From NCBI RefSeq assembly GCF_011762225.1, contig NZ_JAASQI010000002.1, forward strand, positions 186,001 to 250,000: a stretch of DNA of 64,000 nucleotides, in the 5' to 3' direction. Origin of the DNA: Pseudochelatococcus lubricantis. GTDB lineage: Bacteria; Pseudomonadota; Alphaproteobacteria; Rhizobiales; Beijerinckiaceae. The notes beneath the pieces were generated by a model. That model was not told the origin of the DNA, did not search any database, and was given only the letters and a program-made list of their open reading frames with translations. The translations under genes and the position numbers were made by a program. Of this stretch, positions 54,746-62,700 are shown one piece after another. Position 1 is the stretch's first letter. Each line of letters begins with the position of its first letter.

Positions 54746-56608
54746 TCATCGGCCGGGATTGGCGTCGAGGCGGTCGAGCGGGATGACGATGGTCCGCCGC
54801 GAGGGCTCGCCATTGTCGACGGAGGTCGCCCCGAGCTGGCGGATGTAAGCGCGCGCCAGCCGCTCCTGCAGCGGTGACACGGCGATGGCGATGCCGGGAA
54901 CGGTGCCGATGGCGAGCCGTAACGGGCCGGATGCCGGCCCTGCCGTCGCCACCTCCGCGCTGACGGTGGCCTTCGGCGTCCGGCCATCGGCATCGGGCGC
55001 CGCGCGCTTCACGGCGTCGAGATAGGCCGGCAGCAGGGCGGCGAGATAAAGCGCGATGCCGATCGCCCGGTCGAGGTCGACGACATGGCCGGCGGCGGGT
55101 GGTATCTCGACGATGTCGGCTTCCGCCATGTCCGCCGTGCGCCGCAGGCAGTCGATGACATCGTGCATCAGTTCCGCCAGCGGCGTTTCGCCCATGTCGC
55201 CGGAACTGTAGCCGACCCGGTACGCCACCGACATGGCCTGCACATGATCCTCGATGAAGCGCAGTCCGTCGCCCTCGGCGGGGGCGGTTGGCCGCGCCTG
55301 TGCATCGGCGGCCCTCTTGTGCAGGCTGAGCAGGCTGACGATGACCTGGAAATTGTTTTTGACGCGATGGTGGAGTTCCCGCAGCAGCGTGTCCTTCTCC
55401 ACCGCGGCGTGTTCCAGCTGGCGGGCGTAGCTCGCGACGTTGGCCGCCATTTCGTTGAAGGCCGTGCCCAGTTCCGCAAGCTCCCGCGGGGCGTTGCCGA
55501 TCCGCACCGCGCGCACCGAGAGACGGCCGCTGCCGTAGACGCGCGTCACCCTTTGCAGATAGGTGATCCAGCGCACGACGAGCCGCTCCGTCACCCACAG
55601 GGTGCCGACCGTCGCCACCGCCAGCATGAGCAGCAGCGGCGCCAGCGAACTCCAAAGCACGGAGCGCTCGGATGCGAACAGCAGCGTCTCGGGATAGCCT
55701 GTCAGGACGAGCAGGTCCGGGTTGACGGTGGAGGCCAGGAAATAGCGGAACTGCTCCCCCGATTGCGACTGCGCGGCGAAGTTCTCGCCCGGGGGCAGCC
55801 GGCCTATGGCGTCCGCCAGCGTGGAGGGGCCGTCGGGGAACCAGTTGTCGCCGATGGCAGGCGTGCTCGAACGGGCGATGACATCGCCGTCCGCCGACAG
55901 GATCGCGCTGCCGCGGTCGATGCCGAGCCGCATGGCGCCGATCGTATAGGACAGGACGTTGGTCCGCAGCCCGGTGATGACGAAGACGCGCCGCTCCTCG
56001 GCCGGTGGCGGCGGCGCCTCGTCCGCCGCCGACCGCACCCTCGCGCCGAGTATCAGGAGACGCTCGTCGGGCAGAGGCAGGAAGGTGGACCCGTTCTCCC
56101 CGGCCGGCCGGGCCAGCAGGCGACCGTACATGGCTTTTACTTCGGCCCGGGCGTCGTCGTCCGAGACGAAGTGCGCGCCCGTGTCGACGACGCAGATCAC
56201 CGCATCGTCGACCAGAACGGCGGCGAAGCTGTATTCACGCCGTTCGCGCAGCACGTCCGAAAGACGCACCTCGCACCGGTCCCGCCGGCTGACGGCCGGG
56301 TCGGTGCGGGCGAACTGCGTCGCGGCGACGACGCTGTTGTTGCGCAGGAACTCGTTGATGTCTGCCGCCACACGTTCGGCTGCCCGCGTCGCACCGGCGA
56401 GCTTGATGGTGCGCAGGTGCCTGTATTGCGACCATGTCCATAGGCCGGAGATGATGGCGGCGGGAAGCAGGACTAGCGATAGAACGATGACGATCTGGCT
56501 GCGCAGCCCCCGGCTGCCGATGTGCGGGCGGGCGCCGCCGCTCCTCTCCCGGTCGCGGGCGGGCGGCACGGCCTGGCGCGCGGATCGCTGTCGCTCGTTC
56601 GCCGTCAC
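54746..56608 (-). CDS. HisKA_2-type sensor protein of the stress locus with degenerate ATPase domain
   Basis: 620 residues. Two membrane segments (about 38-58 and 298-320) flank a sensor region that looks like a Cache-type domain; a HAMP-like stretch follows (about 325-375). The HisKA_2 segment LLRELHHRVKNNFQVIVSLL carries the phospho-His (His414). The expected ATP-binding domain is aberrant: the N-box position reads RAIGIALYLAALLPAYLDAV without the Asn, and no DxGxG motif is found before the conserved-looking end YIRQLGATSVDNGEPSRRTI. So it may be a pseudokinase, phosphatase or phosphotransfer partner in the NepR-PhyR pathway. Lies between nepR and ecfG. Confidence 0.88.
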   Translation of the reverse strand: MTANERQRSARQAVPPARDRERSGGARPHIGSRGLRSQIVIVLSLVLLPAAIISGLWTWSQYRHLRTIKLAGATRAAERVAADINEFLRNNSVVAATQFARTDPAVSRRDRCEVRLSDVLRERREYSFAAVLVDDAVICVVDTGAHFVSDDDARAEVKAMYGRLLARPAGENGSTFLPLPDERLLILGARVRSAADEAPPPPAEERRVFVITGLRTNVLSYTIGAMRLGIDRGSAILSADGDVIARSSTPAIGDNWFPDGPSTLADAIGRLPPGENFAAQSQSGEQFRYFLASTVNPDLLVLTGYPETLLFASERSVLWSSLAPLLLMLAVATVGTLWVTERLVVRWITYLQRVTRVYGSGRLSVRAVRIGNAPRELAELGTAFNEMAANVASYARQLEHAAVEKDTLLRELHHRVKNNFQVIVSLLSLHKRAADAQARPTAPAEGDGLRFIEDHVQAMSVAYRVGYSSGDMGETPLAELMHDVIDCLRRTADMAEADIVEIPPAAGHVVDLDRAIGIALYLAALLPAYLDAVKRAAPDADGRTPKATVSAEVATAGPASGPLRLAIGTVPGIAIAVSPLQERLARAYIRQLGATSVDNGEPSRRTIVIPLDRLDANPGR

Positions 56609-56633
56609 TGCGTCATGACCTTCCTGCGCTGCA

Positions 56634-56736
56634 TTAGAATCTGTCCTGTTTACGTTGAAACAGGACAGATTCTAAATTCCTTATTTTGAGCGAATTCTGA
56701 TCGATCAGATGATTTCATCTGATCGGAACACGCTCT
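56634..56736 (+). repeat. dispersed palindromic repeat R2, copy A
   Basis: Begins with a perfect 18-base inverted repeat: TTAGAATCTGTCCTGTTT (56634-56651), loop ACGTTG, complement at 56658-56675. A second palindrome GATCAGATGA (56703-56712)/TCATCTGATC (56715-56724) lies inside GAGCG...CGCTC ends (56688-56692 and 56731-56735). A copy is at 51034-51113. Sits between nepR and the sensor gene. Confidence 0.88.
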
Positions 56737-56814
56737 AAAGAGATGGAGCGGATCGACTGTTGCCGGAACGGTTCAGTCGCTCCACCTGCCTAGCGGGGCG
56801 GGCAGGGGGAGGCG

Positions 56815-57102
56815 TCAGCCTTTCCGGGTCTGCCGGTCGAGGTCGTCGAGGAGCTTGAGGAAACGGTCGGGCGTCTCCTGTGTGATCAGGTCGCTGTAGA
56901 GCATCTTCAACTGCGCGCCGATGCGGTTCTGGATGTCGGGCGTCAGCGGCGGCGTCGATCCGTCCGCGGGCGGCGCAACGGGTTCGTGCCCTTCTTCTGT
57001 CTTGCCGGCGCTCGCGGCCGCGCGCTCCGTCCCGGAATCACGCACGTTCGTCGCGCCGGCTTGCGACCGCTGTCCGTTTCCAGAACGATCTGTATCATTC
57101 AT
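56815..57102 (-). CDS. nepR: anti-sigma factor NepR
   Basis: 95 residues from the ATG at 57102, chosen for its GGAGG ribosome site; an upstream ATG at 57192 would add 30 residues. A disordered N-terminus precedes the conserved NepR core: IQNRIGAQLKMLYSDLITQE, TPDRFLKLLDDLDRQTRKG. NepR binds EcfG and is released when phosphorylated PhyR binds it through its sigma-like domain. It precedes the sensor gene and ecfG on the same strand but is separated from the former by repeat R2. Confidence 0.94.
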   Translation of the reverse strand: MNDTDRSGNGQRSQAGATNVRDSGTERAAASAGKTEEGHEPVAPPADGSTPPLTPDIQNRIGAQLKMLYSDLITQETPDRFLKLLDDLDRQTRKG

Positions 57103-57220
57103 CGCGGCCTCCAGCCCTTCCGCCGCCGGATGCAAATACACATCCGCGACGCTGCTATCACTCGTAACCACTTCGACGTCCTGTCCATACATGTCAATGA
57201 CGGTTTACAATCGCTTGAAG

Positions 57221-57245
57221 AACGTCGAAGCCTGCAGAAGGTTCC
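57221..57245 (-). promoter_or_regulatory. EcfG-type promoter for nepR
   Basis: On the minus strand GGAAC (57245-57241), 16 bases, CGTT (57224-57221): exact consensus. Transcription would start near 57214, about 110 bases before the chosen nepR start. Confidence 0.8.
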
Positions 57246-57253
57246 GGGGCCAT

Positions 57254-57278
57254 GGAACTTTTCGCTGCAAACAGGGTT
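57254..57278 (+). promoter_or_regulatory. EcfG-type promoter for phyR
   Basis: On the plus strand GGAAC (57254-57258), 16 bases, GGTT (57275-57278), one base from the consensus in the -10. Its -35 is only 8 bases from that of the divergent nepR promoter. Confidence 0.7.
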
Positions 57279-57457
57279 AACATGGCGGATCGTCTTGCCA
57301 GGCAAGGCGAATCGTCCGGCGCGTGCGGCCGGCCGTGAGGTCCGGCGGTGCGTCCCGGCGATCGGCCCGCGCGACAATTTCCGGAAGATTTCGCCCGAGC
57401 TGGTCTATTCCACTGAACACGAATTCTGGCCTGTCGTCGTTTGTAAGGGGTTTCTCG

Positions 57458-58276
57458 ATGTCTCTTTCCCAACTGGTTGCGCCGCATCTGCCTTATCTGA
57501 GACGCCTTTCGCGGGCGCTGACGGGAAGCCAGACGAGCGGTGACGCGCATGCGGTCGCGGCGCTTGAGGCCATTGTCGCCGATCCGGATCTGTTGCGCCG
57601 CGACATCGCGCCGCGCGTGGCGCTGTTTCGCGTGCTGCTCGACATCTGGCAGCGTGTGCCAACCAACCGGGCCGAAGGGGCGGATGCGCCCGTCGGCGCG
57701 ATCGAGCGGCATGCGGGGCAGGCCCTGTCGGTGCTGGGCCTGCGCGCGCGGGCCGCTTTCCTGCTCGATGTTCTCGAAGGGCTGTCGCGGGAGGAGATCG
57801 GTCAGGCGCTCGGCGCCTCGCCGGAGGAGGTGGACCGTCTCGTGCAGGAAGCGAGCCGTGAGATTTCCGCCCAGATCGCCTCCGATGTCCTGATCATCGA
57901 GGATGAACCGATCATCGCCATGGATATCGAAGCCCTCGTCGAGGGGTTGGGCCACCGCGTGACGGGTATCGCCCGCACGCATGCGGAGGCGGTGGCCTCC
58001 GTCGCCGTGCACCGTCCCGGCCTCGTGCTGGCGGATATCCAGCTTGCCGACGGAAGCTCCGGGCTCGATGCAGTGAACGAGATCCTGACGCGGATCGAGG
58101 TCCCCGTCATCTTCATCACCGCCTATCCCGAGCGTCTGCTCACAGGCGAGCGGCCCGAGCCCGCGTTCCTGATCACGAAGCCGTTCAGCGTCGACGCGGT
58201 GCGGGCGGTCATCAGCCAGGCGCTGTTCTTCGGCCAGCAGGCACAAGGCCCCGCTTCCCGCGCGGCGGCGGGCTGA
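57458..58276 (+). CDS. phyR: stress response regulator PhyR
   Basis: 272 residues from the ATG at 57458, after AAGGGG. Residues about 1-135 form the sigma-like domain (VAPHLPYLRRLSRALTGSQT, FLLDVLEGLSREEIGQALGA) that mimics EcfG and binds NepR. Residues about 143-262 are a receiver domain (VLIIEDEPIIAMDIEALVEG) with phospho-Asp193 (VLADIQLADGSSG) and Lys241 (LITKPF). On phosphorylation it sequesters NepR and frees EcfG. Divergent from nepR. Confidence 0.97.
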   Translation: MSLSQLVAPHLPYLRRLSRALTGSQTSGDAHAVAALEAIVADPDLLRRDIAPRVALFRVLLDIWQRVPTNRAEGADAPVGAIERHAGQALSVLGLRARAAFLLDVLEGLSREEIGQALGASPEEVDRLVQEASREISAQIASDVLIIEDEPIIAMDIEALVEGLGHRVTGIARTHAEAVASVAVHRPGLVLADIQLADGSSGLDAVNEILTRIEVPVIFITAYPERLLTGERPEPAFLITKPFSVDAVRAVISQALFFGQQAQGPASRAAAG

Positions 58277-58283
58277 AGCAGCA

Positions 58284-58305
58284 GAACCGGCCGGGCTTGC
58301 CCGGC
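58284..58305. terminator. perfect hairpin between convergent phyR and the YqjE-like gene
   Basis: Arms CCGGCCGGGC (58284-58293) and GCCCGGCCGG (58296-58305) with a TT loop. It lies 7 bases after the phyR stop and 40 bases from the convergent gene end, so it could serve both strands, although no T-run follows. Confidence 0.6.
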
Positions 58306-58345
58306 CGGCGGAAATCGTCCGGCGTCCGCAATGCCGGTCCGGCGG

Positions 58346-58834
58346 CTACTTGCCGCGTGTGACGCGGCGGGCGATGAGAAAGCCGGAGAGTACCGCAAGG
58401 CCCGCGAGCGGCAGGGGGCCGACAGTCCGCGCGAGCGTCTGCCCGCCTTTCTGCGCCAGTTCCTCCGGCTTCAGGCCGCGCACTGTCTCGCCGAGTCCCT
58501 GAAACGCGCTTTGCGTCGCGGCGGCGAGATCGGCCGCGGGCGCGGGTGCCGGCGGCATGGGCCGACGCGCGGAGAGAGACGTTGCGAGCCACGCGATGAG
58601 CGCCAGCGCGAGATAGACGCCAGCGACAATCAACGATGCACTGACCGGCCCGAGCACCCGCGTCAGCGTCTGATGTCCCGCCGCCGTCAGGAAGCCTACG
58701 GCAACGACGGCGAGAATTCCGGCAACGGCGAGCCCGACGATGCGCGAGACGGCGCGGCGCGCGTCCTCGCGCAGGCGCGCGGTCTGCGCGGCGAGCACCT
58801 GCGCGCCGAGCAGCGCCCGAATGAGGCCGATCAT
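58346..58834 (-). CDS. YqjE/phage-holin-superfamily-like small membrane protein
   Basis: 162 residues from the ATG at 58834, overlapping the DUF883 stop (ATGA). Two strong membrane segments at about 33-58 (GLAVAGILAVVAVGFLTAAG) and 66-90 (LIVAGVYLALALIAWLATSL), an Ala/Pro-rich linker, and a weakly hydrophobic C-terminal segment (VGPLPLAGLAVLSGFLIARR). Resembles YqjE-type proteins paired with DUF883 proteins, as in yqjD-yqjE of enterics. Function unclear; stationary phase and stress association is known for that pair. Confidence 0.78.
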   Translation of the reverse strand: MIGLIRALLGAQVLAAQTARLREDARRAVSRIVGLAVAGILAVVAVGFLTAAGHQTLTRVLGPVSASLIVAGVYLALALIAWLATSLSARRPMPPAPAPAADLAAATQSAFQGLGETVRGLKPEELAQKGGQTLARTVGPLPLAGLAVLSGFLIARRVTRGK

Positions 58835-59166
58835 CCCCGCCGGCTCAGCAGACCGAGCACGAAGCCCACGCCCGCCGCCACGAGCACCGATTGCAGCGGG
58901 TTCTTCTCGATGCAAGCCTCGACCTTGGTCGTCGCGGTGCGCACGCTGTCCTGCGCGTCGGCGGCGAGGCGATGGCCTGCCTGGCTCACGGATTCCGTGG
59001 TCGCGGAAACAGTCTGCGCAAGGCTGTCTGCCGCGTCCTTGACGCCGACGCGCGCATTCTCCGTCTCGCGGCGGACGAGTTCCGCGACGGAATCGGCGAG
59101 GCCGCGGATATCGGTGCGCAGCGTTTCGATTTCAGCGTTGAAGGCGTTCTCGGTCTTGTCTGCCAT
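58831..59166 (-). CDS. DUF883/YqjD-ElaB-like protein
   Basis: 111 residues after GAAAGGA. A long amphipathic helical domain (EIETLRTDIRGLADSVAELV, SVSQAGHRLAADAQDSVRTA) ends in a C-terminal membrane anchor (SVLVAAGVGFVLGLLSRRG), the YqjD/ElaB layout. Enteric members are inner-membrane proteins that bind ribosomes in stationary phase. Here it heads an operon with the YqjE-like gene beside the general stress locus. Confidence 0.87.
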   Translation of the reverse strand: MADKTENAFNAEIETLRTDIRGLADSVAELVRRETENARVGVKDAADSLAQTVSATTESVSQAGHRLAADAQDSVRTATTKVEACIEKNPLQSVLVAAGVGFVLGLLSRRG

Positions 59167-59202
59167 GATGCGATCCTTTCACGTGGGGGCTGGAACGATC
59201 CA

Positions 59203-59272
59203 GCGCCGGCCATTATAGTGAGGGCCGGCGCCGGCCATTATAGTGAGGGCCGGCGCCGGTCATTAATATGAC
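59203..59272. repeat. 25-base tandem repeat upstream of the DUF883 operon
   Basis: The unit GCGCCGGCCATTATAGTGAG plus GGCCG starts at 59203 and 59228, with a partial third copy at 59253. On the minus strand each full unit contains TATAAT (59217-59212 and 59242-59237), a perfect -10 box; AATGAC lies 16 bases before the distal one. Units also join as the palindrome GGCCGGCGCCGGCC (59223-59236). Confidence 0.85.
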
Positions 59273-59284
59273 AGAAGGCAAACG

Positions 59285-59497
59285 TCAGAGGCGCGACGTC
59301 CACGTATCGATTTCGCGCTCCGCCTGCTCCTTCGCATAGCCGTAGCGCTCCTGCAGGCGGCCGGCGAGTTCCTCGCGCTTGCCATCGATGATGGTTAGGT
59401 CGTCATCGGTGAGTTTGCCCCATTGCTGCTTCACCTGGCCGGTGAACTGCTTCCAGTTGCCCTGAATCTGCTCCCACGTGTTCTGAACGGTTCCCAT
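59285..59497 (-). CDS. CsbD family stress protein
   Basis: 70 residues from the ATG at 59497 after GGGAGA; longer upstream frames are not supported. Contains NTWEQIQGNWKQFTGQVKQQ, WGKLTDDDLTIIDGKREELA and RLQERYGYAKEQAEREID, the CsbD signature. CsbD-like proteins are abundant under general stress in many bacteria; molecular role unknown. Preceded by an exact EcfG-type promoter. Confidence 0.93.
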   Translation of the reverse strand: MGTVQNTWEQIQGNWKQFTGQVKQQWGKLTDDDLTIIDGKREELAGRLQERYGYAKEQAEREIDTWTSRL

Positions 59498-59530
59498 GAT
59501 CGTGTCTCCCTGTTGGTGAAGTATTGAAGG

Positions 59531-59555
59531 AACGCAGGCAAACGCGAATGGTTCC
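59531..59555 (-). promoter_or_regulatory. EcfG-type promoter for csbD
   Basis: On the minus strand GGAAC (59555-59551), 16 bases, CGTT (59534-59531): exact consensus, about 30 bases before the csbD start. Confidence 0.8.
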
Positions 59556-59681
59556 GCATGCTGGAAGCTGCCGAAAGCCGTGTATCCGTGCCGGGAAAGC
59601 GCGCTTTCTCTCTCCCATTCCCGAAAAATTGCTTTATTGTCCGCTCCCGATCGTCGAACCGTGACCTGAGCGGAACACCAC

Positions 59682-60734
59682 TTGCCAAACGAAATATCGC
59701 CGACCGTGACTTCCGCTTCCATCGCTGCGCCCGTTCTGGTGACTGGCGCCGCCGGGTTCGTGGGCTTCCATGTGGCTCGCCGCCTGCTGGAGCGGGGAGA
59801 GAGCGTGGTGGGGGTCGACAATCTGTCGCCCTATTACGATCCCGCCCTGAAGGAGGCCCGGCTCGCGCAACTCGCCGGATATCCCGGCTTCCATTTCCGG
59901 CGGTTCGATCTTGCCGACGCAGCAGCGACCGCGGCGGCTTTCAGGGAGGTCGCGCCCCGGCGGGTTGTGCACCTCGCCGCCCAGCCCGGCGTGCGCCAGT
60001 CGCTGGTCGACCCGCACCCCTACATCTTCGCCAACGTGGTCGCGTTCCTCAACGTGCTGGAAGGTTGCCGCCATGGCGGCGTGGAGCATCTCGTCTACGC
60101 CTCGTCGAGTTCCGTCTACGGCGCGAACCGCAAGGTGCCCTTCAGCGAGCGCGACAACGTCGACCATCCCGTCAGCCTCTATGCGGCGACGAAGAAGGCG
60201 GACGAGCTGATGGCGCATTCCTATGCGCATCTCTACGGCCTGCGGGCGACGGGGCTGCGCTTCTTCACCGTCTACGGGCCATGGGGGCGGCCGGACATGG
60301 CCGTCTACATCTTCACGGACGCCATCGCGCGCGGGCGGGAGATATGCGTCGCCAACGGCGGGCAGGTCTGGCGAGACTTCACCTACGTCGACGACGTGGC
60401 GGAGGGCGTGCTGCGCGTGCTCGCGCGCCCGGCCGCGCCCGACCCGCTGTGGAACGGCCTCACGCCCGATCCCGCGACATCGTCCGCGCCGCATCGCGTC
60501 TACAACATCGGCAACAACCGGCCGGAGGAACTCAACCGGCTGATCGCGGTCATCGAGGCGGCGGTCGGGCGCAAGGCGACGCGCTCCGACATGCCGCTGC
60601 CGCCGGGCGACATGCTGGAGACGGCGGCCGACATCGCGGATCTCGCCCGCGATACCGGCTTCTCCCCCGCGACCTCCCTTGAGGACGGCATTCGCCGCTT
60701 CGTGGAGTGGTATCGCGGCTATCACGGGGCCTGA
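59682..60734 (+). CDS. NAD-dependent epimerase, UDP-glucuronate 4-epimerase type
   Basis: 350 residues from a TTG at 59682; GTG 59706 is an equally plausible start. Extended SDR fold: VLVTGAAGFVGFHVARRLLE, HLAAQPGVRQSLVDPHPYIF, SSSSVYGANRKVPFSERDNV, active Tyr/Lys in YAATKKADELMAHSYAHLYG, FFTVYGPWGRPDMAVYIFTD. Closest to the LpsL/UDP-glucuronate epimerase group, giving UDP-galacturonate for lipopolysaccharide or capsule. Starts a polysaccharide operon followed by a glycosyl-phosphate transferase one base away. Confidence 0.9.
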   Translation: MPNEISPTVTSASIAAPVLVTGAAGFVGFHVARRLLERGESVVGVDNLSPYYDPALKEARLAQLAGYPGFHFRRFDLADAAATAAAFREVAPRRVVHLAAQPGVRQSLVDPHPYIFANVVAFLNVLEGCRHGGVEHLVYASSSSVYGANRKVPFSERDNVDHPVSLYAATKKADELMAHSYAHLYGLRATGLRFFTVYGPWGRPDMAVYIFTDAIARGREICVANGGQVWRDFTYVDDVAEGVLRVLARPAAPDPLWNGLTPDPATSSAPHRVYNIGNNRPEELNRLIAVIEAAVGRKATRSDMPLPPGDMLETAADIADLARDTGFSPATSLEDGIRRFVEWYRGYHGA

Positions 60735-60735
60735 C

Positions 60736-61728
60736 GTGGACACCGCCGCCGTTCTGCTGTCGGCGCTCGCCCTGTCGTGGGCGCTGATTCTCGCGCTCCG
60801 CCCGCTGTTGCAGCGCTATGCACTGGCGCGGCCCAACGCCCGCTCCAGCCACAAGGTGCCGACGCCGCAGGGCGGCGGCATCGCCGTGGTGGTGTCGGCG
60901 CTGCTCTGCGCGGGCACGGGCCTGCTGCTCTCGGACCGGACGGCGGACCTGCCGGGCTTCGCGCTGCTGGCGCTCGCGGCCGTCGGGCTCGCAATTGTCG
61001 GGGCCGTCGACGACATCCGCCCGCTGTCCGCTTCGCTGCGGCTGGTGTTTCAGGCGCTGGCGGTTGCGCTGGCGCTCGCGGGTGCCGGCGTGGGGGCGCT
61101 GTTTCCCGTGCTGCCCGCCGCCGTGGAATGGGCGCTCGTGGCACTCGCGGCGATCTGGTTCGTCAACCTCGTCAACTTCATGGACGGGCTCGACTGGATG
61201 ACGGTCGCCGAAATGGTGCCGGTCACCGCCGCGCTTGTGCTCTTCGCCGCGTTCGGCGCGCTCGATCCCGCCAGCGGCCTCGTCGCGGCGGCTCTGCTCG
61301 GCGGCCTGCTCGGCTTCGCGCCGTTCAACCGGCCGGTGGCACGGCTTTTTCTCGGCGATGTCGGATCGCTGCCGATCGGCCTCATCGTCGGTTTCCTGCT
61401 CTACAGGCTTGCCGGGGAGGGCGGCTTCGCGGCGGCGCTGCTGCTGCCGCTCTATTATCTCGGCGATGCGACGATCACCCTGCTGCGCCGCCTGTCGAGA
61501 GGCGAGAAGGTGTGGCAGGCGCATCGCAGCCATTTCTACCAGCGTGCCACGGACAACGGCTGGCCGGTGCCCGCTGTGGTGGGACGGGTGGCGGCGCTGA
61601 ACGTCGTGCTCGCGCTGCTCGCGGCCCTGACGCTGGCCACGGAGGCGATCGTCTGGAAGGCGGTGCCGGTGATGGCCGGTGTGGCGCTCGTCGGCTTCGT
61701 GCTATACCGGTTCTCGGTCAGGCGATAA
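60736..61728 (+). CDS. WecA/WbpL-like polyprenyl-phosphate sugar-1-phosphate transferase
   Basis: 330 residues from the GTG at 60736. About ten membrane segments. Family motifs: SSHKVPTPQGGGIAVVVSAL, GAVDDIRPLSASLRLVFQA, WFVNLVNFMDGLDWMTVAE (the conserved NFMDGLD), RLFLGDVGSLPIGLIVGFLL and the C-terminal AHRSHFYQRAT. Starts O-antigen or related glycan synthesis by moving a sugar phosphate to undecaprenyl phosphate. Located between two sugar-nucleotide enzymes. Confidence 0.93.
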   Translation: MDTAAVLLSALALSWALILALRPLLQRYALARPNARSSHKVPTPQGGGIAVVVSALLCAGTGLLLSDRTADLPGFALLALAAVGLAIVGAVDDIRPLSASLRLVFQALAVALALAGAGVGALFPVLPAAVEWALVALAAIWFVNLVNFMDGLDWMTVAEMVPVTAALVLFAAFGALDPASGLVAAALLGGLLGFAPFNRPVARLFLGDVGSLPIGLIVGFLLYRLAGEGGFAAALLLPLYYLGDATITLLRRLSRGEKVWQAHRSHFYQRATDNGWPVPAVVGRVAALNVVLALLAALTLATEAIVWKAVPVMAGVALVGFVLYRFSVRR

Positions 61729-61740
61729 CGGGGGCGGGCC

Positions 61741-62700
61741 ATGCGCATTCTGCTGACGGGCGCGACCGGTTTCATCGGCCGCCATCTGGTTGCCTCGCTG
61801 CAGCGCGGCGGCCATACGGTGCGCGCCGCGCTGCGGGAGGAGATACCCGTCGCGCCGGGAGTCGAGCGGGCGGTGGTCGGCGACATCGGCGGCTCCCCCG
61901 ACTGGCGGCCGGCGCTCGCGGGCGTTGATGCTGTCATCCACGCGGCGGGCATCGCGCATGCTGGTCCCGATGTTCCGCCGGAGCGATACCACCGCGTGAA
62001 CCATGCGGCGACGCTGCATCTCGCGCATGCGGCGCGGGGGCGCGTGGAACGGTTCGTATTCCTGTCCTCGATCCGCGCCCAGACGGGGCCGTCCAGTCCC
62101 GCCGTCCAGCGCGAGACGGACGACCCGTATCCGACGGACGATTATGGCCGCTCGAAGCTCGCCGCCGAGCGTGGGCTTGCGGAAATCGACGATCTGTTCG
62201 CCGTCTCCCTGCGGCCGGTGCTCGTCTACGGGCCGGGCGTGCGCGGCAACATGGGCGCGCTGATCGGCCTCGCGCGGCTACCCATCCCGCTGCCCTTCGG
62301 CGCGCTGCGCGCCCGCCGTTCGCTGGTGGCGGTGGAGACGGTGGCGGAGGCCGTGGCCCACCTGCTGACCACCCGCGATGCAGCCGGCAAGCCGCCCGCC
62401 GGGCCGTTCATCGTCGCGGACCGCGTGCCGGTCAATGTGGGCGAGATCATCGCCGCGCTGCGGGCGGGGCAAGGGCGCCGGCCCGGCTTGCTCAGCGTGC
62501 CCGTGCCACTGCTGCGCGCCGGCCTGTCGCCGCTGGGGCGGGCCGCGTTGCTGGAGCGCCTCGACAGCCCGCTCGTCGTGGAAGGCCTGCGGCTGGCACA
62601 GTCCGGCTTTACGCCGTCTGTCTCGTCCCGTGAGGGGCTTCGCCGGCTGGGGGCGCTGCTGGCGCGCCGGCGGACGGACGGCGAGCAAAATCGGGAATAG
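61741..62700 (+). CDS. NAD-dependent epimerase/dehydratase, surface polysaccharide
   Basis: 319 residues. SDR fold: MRILLTGATGFIGRHLVASL, VIHAAGIAHAG, FVFLSSIRAQTG, active site YGRSKLAAERGLAEI, LRPVLVYGPGVRGNMGALIG. Its position after the WecA-like gene and the IGLARLPIPLPFGALRARRS segment suggest a sugar-nucleotide 4-epimerase or reductase (WbpV/Gne-like), but the exact substrate cannot be told. Its last 92 bases overlap the convergent capD-like gene. Confidence 0.88.
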   Translation: MRILLTGATGFIGRHLVASLQRGGHTVRAALREEIPVAPGVERAVVGDIGGSPDWRPALAGVDAVIHAAGIAHAGPDVPPERYHRVNHAATLHLAHAARGRVERFVFLSSIRAQTGPSSPAVQRETDDPYPTDDYGRSKLAAERGLAEIDDLFAVSLRPVLVYGPGVRGNMGALIGLARLPIPLPFGALRARRSLVAVETVAEAVAHLLTTRDAAGKPPAGPFIVADRVPVNVGEIIAALRAGQGRRPGLLSVPVPLLRAGLSPLGRAALLERLDSPLVVEGLRLAQSGFTPSVSSREGLRRLGALLARRRTDGEQNRE

